Positions 1-6,502 of a DNA stretch of 14,507 bases are shown piece by piece. The translations under genes and the position numbers were made by a program. The DNA is from JANNRA01 sp031401035 (lineage in GTDB: Bacteria > Desulfobacterota > Binatia > HRBIN30 > CADEER01). The notes under the pieces are model-generated. The model worked only from the letters and a program-made list of their open reading frames with translations. It did not search any database and was not told the DNA's origin. The stretch lies in contig JANNRA010000213.1 in NCBI GenBank assembly GCA_031401035.1, positions 1 through 14,507 of the forward strand, written 5' to 3'. The first letter of the stretch is position 1; each line of letters starts with the position of its first letter.

Positions 1-83
1 CGGCGCGTCAGCGCCGCTGGATCGCGGCGCCGCGTACGCGGCGCTGACGCGCCGCAACGGCACAGCGGCGCTGACGCGCCGCA
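1..83. repeat. Three copies of a short GC hairpin repeat
   Basis: Each unit is a perfect 7-bp inverted repeat (GCGGCGC / GCGCCGC) around a 4-base TGAC loop. Full copies lie at 38-55 and 65-82, 27 bp apart in the same orientation. A third copy in reverse orientation (loop GTCA) occupies 1-17 and lacks its first base because the window starts there. Between copies 1 and 2 lie two more perfect palindromes, at 23-34 and 31-40. The cluster ends about 48 bp before the cytochrome-porin gene, so it could be a REP-like intergenic repeat or the terminator region of an upstream gene. No T tract follows any hairpin. The sequence is seen directly; its role is unknown. Confidence 0.6.
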
Positions 84-130
84 CTCCACATGGGCTTGAC
101 CGCGGCGGCGCATTTCGAAAGACCACCCGA

Positions 131-1300
131 ATGCGAATGAAGTTCCTGCTGGCCGTGTTGCTGGTCGCCGCGCCGGCGGCGGCGGAGCCGTACTTCGCGG
201 TGCGCGAGGGACAGAAGTGCAGCGCCTGCCACATCAACATGACGGGCGGCGGCATGCGCACCAGCTTCGTCGCGGCGCACGCCAAGGAAATCCTCAATTA
301 CCCGAACTGGTTCGCGCCGCTCACCAAGCCGGCCGACGCCTTCACCGGCGAACTCAACCAGTACGTCGCCATCGGCGCCGACCTGCGCGTCGACATGACC
401 GCAGTGATGCAGGACAAGGGCTCCGACGGGACGGTGCAGAACAACACCGCCTTCCGCGGCCGTCTCGAGGAGTTCGACATCGAGGTCGAACAGGCGGTCG
501 GCTACCTGAACGTCAACCTCATCCCCGATCTGCTGACGTTCTATCTCGACCAGCGTTTCGCCCCCAGCCTCGACACGCGCGAGGTGTGGGCGATGGCCTA
601 CCTGCCCTGGGACGTGTACCTGAAGGGCGGCAAGATGTTCCTCCCCTACGGCCTGCAACTGCAGGACGACACGGCCTTCATCCGCGGCGGCCGCAATGGG
701 TCGGCGACGACGGGCTTCAGTTTCGACGTCAGTCAGCCGGCCTTCGAAATCGGCTGGGAACCGGGTCCGGTGTCGTTCGCGGCGGCGGTGTCGCAAGGGG
801 TCGTCGACGACCGCGACGTGCAGGGGACCAGCACTCTGTACGCGCTGTGGAACGACATCCCGATCGTGCGCAGCATCCTGCTCGGCGGCTCGGGCACCTA
901 CGCCGGGTCATCGGATAACTCGAGCGGCTGGATCGGCGCCTTCACCGGCTTCAACCTCGGCCGCTTCACCTATCTGGGCGAGGTCGACTTCGGCTTCTTC
1001 GATTTCCGCGATCCGGCCACCGGGCAGAAGGTCGAGCCGGGCGCCTTTATTGCATACAGCGAAGGCAACTACCTGCTCTTCGACTGGCTCAATCTGAAGG
1101 TCGCCTTCGACTACGCGGACTGGGACGGCACCCTGCCGCGGCAGGGCTCCGACGCCGAGAACCGCGTCAGCGTCGGCCTCGAACCCTTCCTCGCCCGCTT
1201 CCTGCAGATGCGCTTCTTCTACCGCGTCAGCAACGGCGTAGAGACCAACGCCAGCCACAACCAGGATCTGTGGATCCTGGAGCTGCACACGTTCTTCTGA
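131..1300 (+). CDS. Cyc2-like outer-membrane cytochrome-porin fusion
   Basis: This 389-residue protein has a signal peptide (about residues 1-18, ending AAA before E19), one heme c site CSACH at residues 30-34, then about 340 residues of alternating hydrophobic/polar strands rich in Gly and aromatics. It ends in Phe-Phe, as outer-membrane barrels often do. The order signal peptide, single CxxCH, beta-barrel is that of Cyc2, the fused cytochrome-porin of iron-oxidising bacteria; the P-x-F-A stretch just before the heme site also resembles Cyc2. Length fits a barrel of roughly 14-16 strands. Expected location is the outer membrane, with heme held in or near the pore, passing electrons across it. 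Iron as the electron donor is not shown. ATG 131 is preceded only by a weak GAAAG; ATG 137 is an alternative start. Its stop lies 3 nt from the stop of the convergent cytochrome gene, with no terminator between. It could instead be an uncharacterised monoheme porin with another role. Confidence 0.72.
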   Translation: MRMKFLLAVLLVAAPAAAEPYFAVREGQKCSACHINMTGGGMRTSFVAAHAKEILNYPNWFAPLTKPADAFTGELNQYVAIGADLRVDMTAVMQDKGSDGTVQNNTAFRGRLEEFDIEVEQAVGYLNVNLIPDLLTFYLDQRFAPSLDTREVWAMAYLPWDVYLKGGKMFLPYGLQLQDDTAFIRGGRNGSATTGFSFDVSQPAFEIGWEPGPVSFAAAVSQGVVDDRDVQGTSTLYALWNDIPIVRSILLGGSGTYAGSSDNSSGWIGAFTGFNLGRFTYLGEVDFGFFDFRDPATGQKVEPGAFIAYSEGNYLLFDWLNLKVAFDYADWDGTLPRQGSDAENRVSVGLEPFLARFLQMRFFYRVSNGVETNASHNQDLWILELHTFF

Positions 1301-1303
1301 TGC

Positions 1304-2239
1304 TCAGTTGCCGGGCGCGCCGGCTTCGATCCAGCCGGTCAGCAGGGCCACCTGCTCGGCGCTGAGCGGGGCGCCGCCGAGCGGCATCTTGCTGCCCTGG
1401 CCGACAGCGGGCTGCGTCACCTTGACGATCAGGAAGCTGTTCGCCGGCACGAACGGCTCGACGCGCACCAGGCCGGCGGTGCGCGCCGCCGCGTTGGTCG
1501 GGACGACGTCGATCAGGGCCGCGTAGGAGGCCTCGCTGCTCAGGTTCAGGCCGGCCGACATGGTCTGCGCGTCATGGCAGAAGGCGGTCGCGCACGACGG
1601 CGTGAAGATGGTGTTCTGGATGCGCGTCAGCCACGCCTCCTGCGTCACCGTCGGGCTTGCCGAGGCGGTCGCCGTCACCGTGCTGGTCGGTGGCGCGCTG
1701 CCGGTCACCGTCGCGCTCGGCGTCGCCGTGTCGGCCGGCGTCGGCGTGATCGTCGCCGTTGCCGTCGGGCTCGGCGGCAGCGGCGTCCGGCTCGGCGTGG
1801 CGCTCGGCTCGGGCGTACCGCCGCGCGGCGCGCCGTCGGCGATCCAGGCGCGGATCATCTCGAGCTGATCGGGCGGCAGCGCACTGGCGCCGAGCGGCAT
1901 GCGACCGCCCTCGCCGGCGCCGGGCGCGGTGACCTTGACGAGCAGGAAGCTGTCGCCAGGTGCGAAGGGCGTCACGCGCAGCAGGCCGTCAGCCTGGGCC
2001 ACCGCGTTGGTCGGGTCGATGTCGACCAGCTCGCCGTACGACACCCCGGGGGTGAGGTTCAGGCCGCCCGCCTGCGCGGTCGAGTTGTGGCATCCCGCCG
2101 ACAGGCAGTTGGGGTTGAAGACCTCCTGCTGCAGGACATCGAAGTCGCCGCCCGAGACGACCGGCGCCGCGCCGTCGCCGGCGCACCCCTGCACCAGCAG
2201 CGCGATCGCCAGCGCCGCGCCCCGCGCCGATCGCCGCAC
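1304..2239 (-). CDS. Two-heme c-type cytochrome, putative lipoprotein, CX4CH type
   Basis: With a GTG start at 2239 the protein has 311 residues. Residues 2-18 form a short basic then hydrophobic signal ending in the lipobox-like V-Q-G-C19, so it is probably a lipoprotein. Two homologous modules of about 100 residues follow. The first has C45-x4-C50-H51 and a likely distal ligand in RMPLG (M114); the second has C216-x4-C221-H222 and KMPLG (M285). Each ends in an amphipathic W-I-x-x-G-A-P helix. The modules are joined by a Thr/Pro/Ser-rich linker (about 141-200). The CX4CH spacing occurs in some multiheme cytochromes and in related secreted cytochrome modules. The start lies 4 nt after the stop of the small secreted protein, with AAGGG as a possible ribosome site, so the two genes are probably co-transcribed. 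An open frame continues upstream to 2347 but would overlap that gene and bury the signal. Likely role: periplasmic electron carrier. Confidence 0.75.
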   Translation of the reverse strand: MRRSARGAALAIALLVQGCAGDGAAPVVSGGDFDVLQQEVFNPNCLSAGCHNSTAQAGGLNLTPGVSYGELVDIDPTNAVAQADGLLRVTPFAPGDSFLLVKVTAPGAGEGGRMPLGASALPPDQLEMIRAWIADGAPRGGTPEPSATPSRTPLPPSPTATATITPTPADTATPSATVTGSAPPTSTVTATASASPTVTQEAWLTRIQNTIFTPSCATAFCHDAQTMSAGLNLSSEASYAALIDVVPTNAAARTAGLVRVEPFVPANSFLIVKVTQPAVGQGSKMPLGGAPLSAEQVALLTGWIEAGAPGN

Positions 2240-2243
2240 GCGC

Positions 2244-2636
2244 CTACTCGCCCTTGGTCTCGACGACAAGGACGGACTGCACGCCGCCCTTGGTGAACTT
2301 CTTGCCGCTGACCGTGGCGCGCTCGCCGGCAAGTTCCTTGGCGGCATCGTAGGGCGCCGGATCGTCGTGGTCCTCGATCAACAGGTAGACGTCGCCGGCG
2401 TCGGTGAGCACGCCGATCGGCAGGCCCTTCTTGGCGCACAACTGCGCGCACTGCTTGTGGCGCTTCCCCTTGCTGCCCTTGGACAGATAGCAGGCCAGGT
2501 CGACGACCTCGCCCGACACCGTCACCGCCTCCTGGGCGCCGGCGCGCGGCGGCGCCAGCACCGGCAGCAGGCTGATCAGGCTGGCCAGGGCCAGCCAGCG
2601 GGTAACCTCGAAGACAATAGCCTGTACATTTCGCAT
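2244..2636 (-). CDS. Small secreted cysteine-containing protein of unknown function
   Basis: About 130 residues. An N-terminal signal peptide of about 34 residues (hydrophobic core ALASLISLLPVL, ending R-A-G-A before Q-E) is followed by a compact domain with three cysteines and a nearby histidine: C49, H60, C63 and C67, in the pattern DLACYL, then HKQCAQLC, then KKGLPIGVL. Later segments (DVYLLIEDHDDPAPY, then GKKFTKGG) look like a small beta-fold. I recall similar short secreted proteins in several environmental phyla but know of no assigned function. The Cys/His cluster could bind a metal or form disulfides. ATG 2636 is chosen because GGAGG lies 8 nt before it; ATG 2642 is only 2 nt from that site. 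It sits between two cytochrome genes and is tightly coupled to the downstream one, which hints at an accessory role in the electron-transfer cluster. Confidence 0.72.
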   Translation of the reverse strand: MRNVQAIVFEVTRWLALASLISLLPVLAPPRAGAQEAVTVSGEVVDLACYLSKGSKGKRHKQCAQLCAKKGLPIGVLTDAGDVYLLIEDHDDPAPYDAAKELAGERATVSGKKFTKGGVQSVLVVETKGE

Positions 2637-2651
2637 GGGCATGACCTCCGC

Positions 2652-2680
2652 ACTATCTCGACCGGGCGCGGCACTGTCAA
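2652..2680 (-). promoter_or_regulatory. Candidate sigma70-type promoter for the secreted-protein/cytochrome pair
   Basis: Reading the minus strand, a perfect TTGACA (2680-2675) is followed by a 17-base spacer and GATAGT (2657-2652, four of six matches to TATAAT). A short AT-rich patch lies upstream of the -35 box. Such a match stands out in a GC-rich background. The predicted start of transcription (about 2645) falls inside the GGAGG at 2649-2645, so a transcript from here would have almost no leader. Either the message is nearly leaderless or the match is accidental. Confidence 0.35.
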
Positions 2681-2728
2681 TTTAATCGGGAAGAATGGGC
2701 TGACGAATGACCTGCAGGGAAGCCGCGC

Positions 2729-3550
2729 TTACGGGCTCAGTGGCATCGTCCGCCAGCTGCCGGCGGCCACCCACCGGACGTAGGCGACCAGTGCGTCGAT
2801 GTCCGCCGGCGCCAGGTGCGCCTTGAAGGCCGGCATCTGGATGCGCTGGCGGTCGATGAAGAAGCGCGCCGCCGGGTCCTCGAGCAGGCGGGCAATGCCG
2901 CCGTCGACGATCCAGGCGCGCAGCTCGTCGTCGTTCTGCACCAGCTCGTCGAAGTCGGGTCCGCCGAAGCCGGGAATGTAGCCCTTCAGGGAGCCCGGGT
3001 TGGGCAGGCCGCCGCCGCCGAGCTCGCCGTGGCAGGCAAAGCAGCCGTTGGCGAGCGCCAGCTCGGCGCCGCGCGCCGCCGGTTCCTCGCTGGGAACGAG
3101 CAGGTCCGAGACGGCGCGCAGATAGGCAACCAGCATGTCGACCTGACGGTCGCTGACGACCGCACGATACGCCGGCATGCGGATCGCCTGCGCCTCCATC
3201 TCGGCGACGTAGGCCGGCCGCGCCAACTTCTTTGCCGGCGCGCCGTCGAGGATGTACTCGCGCAGATCGTCGTCGTCGTGCGCATACATCATCAACGTGC
3301 CCTCGTGGAACGAGGGCACCTCGCCGCCCTTACTGCCCGGGTTCGGCACGCCGCCGCGCCCGCCCGGTCCGTGGCAGTTGAAGCAGCCGAGCTCGCTCGC
3401 CAGGACCCGCCCCTGGTTGATCTCGCTCACATGCGACGGCAGGACCAGGTCGCGCGCCACCGGCCAGGCCAGGTAGGCGCTCTGCAGCGCGACCACGATG
3501 AGCAGCAGCGCGGTCAGGAAGCGGAGGAGGCGGCCGGCGGGACGGGGCAT
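2729..3550 (-). CDS. Membrane-anchored two-heme cytochrome c
   Basis: The protein has 273 residues. A basic N-terminus and one hydrophobic segment (about residues 9-30, uncleaved anchor or signal) are followed by two repeated cytochrome c domains. Domain 1 has C56-F-N-C-H60 with a likely distal Met in RMPAY (M125); domain 2 has C170-F-A-C-H174 with QMPAF (M239). Both carry a Gly-rich loop and an N-P-G-S turn just after the heme site, and each ends in a helix like VDMLVAYLRAV / IDALVAYVRWV, as in class I cytochrome c. It should be fixed to the outer face of the inner membrane and carry electrons in the periplasm. ATG 3550 is chosen because it precedes the membrane segment, with GGAAG upstream; the longer open frame beyond it is the shadow of the neighbouring genes. 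It precedes the secreted-protein/lipoprotein-cytochrome pair on the same strand, 86-92 nt away. Confidence 0.82.
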   Translation of the reverse strand: MPRPAGRLLRFLTALLLIVVALQSAYLAWPVARDLVLPSHVSEINQGRVLASELGCFNCHGPGGRGGVPNPGSKGGEVPSFHEGTLMMYAHDDDDLREYILDGAPAKKLARPAYVAEMEAQAIRMPAYRAVVSDRQVDMLVAYLRAVSDLLVPSEEPAARGAELALANGCFACHGELGGGGLPNPGSLKGYIPGFGGPDFDELVQNDDELRAWIVDGGIARLLEDPAARFFIDRQRIQMPAFKAHLAPADIDALVAYVRWVAAGSWRTMPLSP

Positions 3551-3633
3551 GGCGACGGGGCTTCCGCATAAATGCAGGACTCGTGCGGCCGCACAACCGG
3601 GTCGCGCCGCGCGGCGACCGGGCACCCGCAGGG

Positions 3634-4374
3634 TCAGAACTGGATGCGGCGCATCACCGCGCGCGGCAGGCTGCGGATCGCCAGCATGATCCAGCGCCAG
3701 ATGCCGGGCGCGTAGACGACCGGGGTGCCGCGATCGAGGGCGCGCACGACGGCCGCTGCCACCGGCTCGGGCTCGCCGGCGAACGGCGGCACCGGCAGGC
3801 CGGCGGTCATGGCGGTTTTCACGAAGCCCGGTTTGACGAGGATCGTGCGCAGGCCGGCGGCGGAGAACTTGTGGTCCAGGCCGGTGAGATAGTGCGACAG
3901 GCCGGCCTTGGCAGCACCGTAGAGGATCACCGGCTTGCGAGCTCGGTCGCCCGCCACGGAGCTGAACACGCACAGGCGCTTGGCGCCGTTGGCGGCGAGC
4001 AGCCGCGCGCGGGCGAGCTCGCAGAACAGGACAGTATTGGTGAAGTTCGCCGTCAGCAGGCGGGCGCGCAGCGCCGCGTCGTTCTCGAGCGCCTCCTGGC
4101 TGGCGAAGAGAGCGGCGCTGACGACGACGGCGTCGAGGCCGCCGAGGGCGTGCACGGCGGCGTCCAGCGCCGGCGCGAAGCTGCCCGGCTCGAGGAGGTC
4201 GCAGACGGCGTGCGCCACCGCGCCACCGGCGCCGCGCACCTGCAGATCGGCGGCGCTGCGCTCGAGCTCCGCGACATCGCGCCCGAGCAGGAAGAGCGTG
4301 TCGCCGCGCTCGGCGAGCCGGCGCGCGACGGCGCGCCCCATGCCGCGCGTCGCGCCGAGCAACGCGACCTTCAC
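3634..4374 (-). CDS. DprE2-like short-chain dehydrogenase/reductase
   Basis: A 246-residue classical SDR. The nucleotide-binding glycine motif GATRGMG is at residues 7-13, the active-site serines at 138-139 and the catalytic pair Y152-x3-K156, so it should be an active NAD(P)H-dependent reductase. It starts with GTG inside the stop of the upstream FAD oxidase (GTGA, 4371-4374), so the two are translationally coupled. In mycobacteria an SDR encoded next to DprE1 (DprE2) reduces the 2-keto intermediate of decaprenylphosphoryl-ribose to the arabinose form. Pairing with a DprE1-like oxidase is the main reason for this call, since SDR sequence alone does not fix a substrate. The C-terminal region (about 205-246) has hydrophobic and basic stretches (WRWIMLAI, then RAVMRR) that may contact the membrane, which fits a lipid-linked substrate. 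Confidence 0.75.
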   Translation of the reverse strand: MKVALLGATRGMGRAVARRLAERGDTLFLLGRDVAELERSAADLQVRGAGGAVAHAVCDLLEPGSFAPALDAAVHALGGLDAVVVSAALFASQEALENDAALRARLLTANFTNTVLFCELARARLLAANGAKRLCVFSSVAGDRARKPVILYGAAKAGLSHYLTGLDHKFSAAGLRTILVKPGFVKTAMTAGLPVPPFAGEPEPVAAAVVRALDRGTPVVYAPGIWRWIMLAIRSLPRAVMRRIQF

Positions 4375-5762
4375 GGCGCGTCCCCGAGCAGACGGATCGA
4401 CAGCGCGCTGCGCAGCCGCCGCTCGGGATCCCAGCGCCGGCGCGCCGCGTCGAAAGCGGCAAGGCGCTCGCCGTCCATGGCGCGCAGGTGCTCGGGGCGC
4501 GTGAAGGCGTCCTTGGCGAGGTAGATGCGGCCGCCCTCGGCGGCGACGAACTCGCCGAGCGCGTCGGTGACGCGCTGCGTCTCGGGACCGATCGGCAGGT
4601 CGAGGGCGAACGACACACCCGGTTTCGGGAACGACAGCAGGCCCCGCCCGGCGGCGCCGCAGTCCTTGATGACGCACAGATACACGCGACCGCCGCGCGC
4701 GCGCAGCGTCTCGATGAAGCGGCGATGGCGCGGGTGCCCATGTGGGCCGGGCAGCACCGCCTGATACTGCGTGAAGCCGCGCCGCCCGTAGAGACGGTTC
4801 CATTCGCGCACCACATCGAGCGGATAGAAAAACGTCTCCGGGTGGACGACGCCGCGGCGCACGCCGGTGCCATGTTTGTGGAAGTTGAGCGCGTTGGCGA
4901 TCTTCAGCATCCACGGTTGCGCCGCCCAACTCGGCAGCGCGAAGGGCAGCGTCGGCGCGGTGCGCCAGCGCGGCGGCGCCGGCGGCGCCTCGGCGGCGGT
5001 GGCCCAGCGGCCCTTCACCAGCAGGCCGCGACCGAGCCGCGCCCCGTCCGCCAGCAGATCGTTCCAACAGACGGTGAAGGGCCACTCGCGCCCGGCGTCC
5101 TGCAGGCGCTCCAGGGCGCGCTCGAGATCGGGCACCTGCTCGCTCTCCTGCCAGATCCACGGCGAGGCGATGCGCTCCATCTGGAAGGTCACTTCCAGCA
5201 CGTGCCCGGTCAGGCCCATGCCGCCGAGCGTGGCGCGCAGCAGGTCCGGTTCGTGCGCGTCAGAACACTCGAGCAGGCGGCCATCGGCCAGACGCATGCG
5301 CAGGGCGCGCACGTGCTCGCCGAAGCAACCGGCGACGTGGTGGTTCTTGCCGTGCACGTCGGCTGCCACCATGCCGCCGAGGGTCACCCAGTGCGTTCCC
5401 GGCGTCACCGGCGTGAACCACCCGCGCGGCAGCGACAAGCGGTTGAGGCGCATCAGTGTCACCCCGGCCTCGGCGCGGATCAGACCGGTGGCGAGGTCGA
5501 AGGCGAGGACGCGATCGGCGAGCGGCGAGCCCGCCACCGGGGCGCCGCCCGGCGGCGGCAGCGACGCGTCGCCGTATGAGCGACCGAGGCCGCGCGTCAG
5601 CACGGCGCCGTCGGTGATGCGCTCGAGGTCCTCGGAGAGCCGCTCGCGCCCCTGCACGCGCGGGTACATGCCGAAGCCCGTCAGCTCGGTCAGCGGCGGC
5701 TCGCCGGGCGCCGCCGGGCGCGGCTCGCGACCACCGTGGACGATGCGCAGGTGGGATTCCAC
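4371..5762 (-). CDS. DprE1-like FAD-dependent sugar oxidase
   Basis: A 463-residue FAD-linked oxidase of the VAO/ALO fold, close in length and motifs to mycobacterial DprE1 (461 residues). Seen here: RGLGRSYGD (57-65) and PGTHWVTLGG with DVHGKNHH (121-142) for FAD binding; FFYPLD with EWNRLYG (311-325) in the substrate domain; LSFPKPG (376-382); and AKD with K417 where DprE1 has its conserved Lys418. The position of DprE1 Cys387, the target of covalent benzothiazinones, is A386. DprE1 oxidises the 2'-hydroxyl of decaprenylphosphoryl-ribose and its partner reductase completes the epimerisation; a similar two-step reaction on a polyprenyl-phosphate sugar is inferred. GTG 5762 is chosen because it gives a DprE1-like N-terminus and leaves a gap to the divergent gene. 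It has no clear ribosome site, so the start is uncertain. Confidence 0.78.
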   Translation of the reverse strand: MESHLRIVHGGREPRPAAPGEPPLTELTGFGMYPRVQGRERLSEDLERITDGAVLTRGLGRSYGDASLPPPGGAPVAGSPLADRVLAFDLATGLIRAEAGVTLMRLNRLSLPRGWFTPVTPGTHWVTLGGMVAADVHGKNHHVAGCFGEHVRALRMRLADGRLLECSDAHEPDLLRATLGGMGLTGHVLEVTFQMERIASPWIWQESEQVPDLERALERLQDAGREWPFTVCWNDLLADGARLGRGLLVKGRWATAAEAPPAPPRWRTAPTLPFALPSWAAQPWMLKIANALNFHKHGTGVRRGVVHPETFFYPLDVVREWNRLYGRRGFTQYQAVLPGPHGHPRHRRFIETLRARGGRVYLCVIKDCGAAGRGLLSFPKPGVSFALDLPIGPETQRVTDALGEFVAAEGGRIYLAKDAFTRPEHLRAMDGERLAAFDAARRRWDPERRLRSALSIRLLGDAP

Positions 5763-5856
5763 AGAGCATATGTCTAGCGCAGTGCCCGCTGCATGTGGAG
5801 CCCTCCGCCGGCCTGAAGATGGTGATATACCCGCTGGCGTGAGCGATCCCGTCGCT

Positions 5857-6477
5857 ATGAAGGAGGCCCTGCTCGACGCGCTGCGCGCCGTCCTGCGCCC
5901 GCTGGTGCGCCTGCTGATCGCGCGCGGCGTCACCTACCCCGCCTGCAGCGGCGTGTTGAAGGAGGTGTACCTCGAAGTGGCGCGGCGTCATTTCGGCCTG
6001 TCGTTCAAGCAGCAGACCGACAGTCGCATCGCGTTGGTCACCGGCATCACCCGCAAGGAGATCGGCCAGTTGCGGCGCGGTCAGGCGCCGCCGCCGGCGG
6101 CGCGCGCGGGACTCGACGAGACTCTGGCGACGCGCCTCGCGGCGCGCTGGCGGGCCGGCCCGCCCTACGCCAGCGACGCCGGCGCACCGCACCTGCTCGC
6201 CTACGAGTCGTCCGAGCGGGTCAGCTTCGTCGACCACGCCGCCGAGCTCGGCGGCGACATCCCGCCGCGCGCCGTGCTCGACGAACTGCTGCGTCTCGGC
6301 GCCGTGACGCTGACGCCGCGCGGCCAGGTGCGCCTGGTCCAGAGCCCGACGGCCGACGGCGCCGCGGTCGCCGGCGCGCCTGGCGAGGATCTCGACGCGC
6401 TCGACGCCGAGTTCGTCGCGGCGCTGGCGCGCCTCCTCGCCACCGCCGGGCGGCGCGGCGCCGACGACGCCACCTGA
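5857..6477 (+). CDS. DUF6502 family protein
   Basis: A 206-residue soluble protein. The N-terminal third (about residues 3-50) is helical (LRAVLRPLVRLLIARGVTY, then LKEVYLEVAR), followed by SRIALVTGITRKEIGQL (56-72), which reads like a helix-turn-helix. The order matches DUF6502, a family of unknown function. The middle has an amphipathic segment with a FVDHAAELGGDIPPRAVLDEL stretch split by small residues and a short basic beta-like segment; the C-terminus is acidic then basic. A DNA-binding role is possible but unproven. ATG 5857 is chosen as the usual N-terminus of the family; GTG 5839 is in frame 18 nt upstream, and neither has a good ribosome site. It diverges from the DprE1-like gene across about 94 nt and precedes the CoA transferase gene by 25 nt, so those two are probably one transcript. 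Confidence 0.72.
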   Translation: MKEALLDALRAVLRPLVRLLIARGVTYPACSGVLKEVYLEVARRHFGLSFKQQTDSRIALVTGITRKEIGQLRRGQAPPPAARAGLDETLATRLAARWRAGPPYASDAGAPHLLAYESSERVSFVDHAAELGGDIPPRAVLDELLRLGAVTLTPRGQVRLVQSPTADGAAVAGAPGEDLDALDAEFVAALARLLATAGRRGADDAT

Positions 6478-6502
6478 CTTTACATTCGCGCCGCTTCCCT
6501 CG

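Noticed and set aside
96..122. TTGACC box as a -35 for the cytochrome-porin gene
   Set aside because: No acceptable -10 hexamer lies 16-18 bases downstream.
1640..1820. Possible tandem DNA repeat
   Set aside because: It is the degenerate coding of the Thr/Pro/Ser linker of the CX4CH cytochrome, not an exact DNA repeat. No regular unit and spacer pattern suggests CRISPR.
2240..2347. Upstream extension of the CX4CH cytochrome frame to an ATG at 2347
   Set aside because: It would overlap the small secreted protein gene by about 100 nt and place a long basic stretch before the lipoprotein signal. GTG 2239 fits both gene layout and signal.
3583..3619. Palindromes GTGCGGCCGCAC (3583-3594) and a GC hairpin (3600-3619) between the SDR and cytochrome genes
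   Set aside because: They could be an operator and a terminator, but short palindromes of this kind are expected by chance in DNA this rich in G and C.
5763..5933. Longer N-terminus for the DprE1-like oxidase
   Set aside because: The frame stays open to 5933 but would cross the start of the divergent DUF6502 gene, and the added residues are Arg/Ser-rich shadow sequence.
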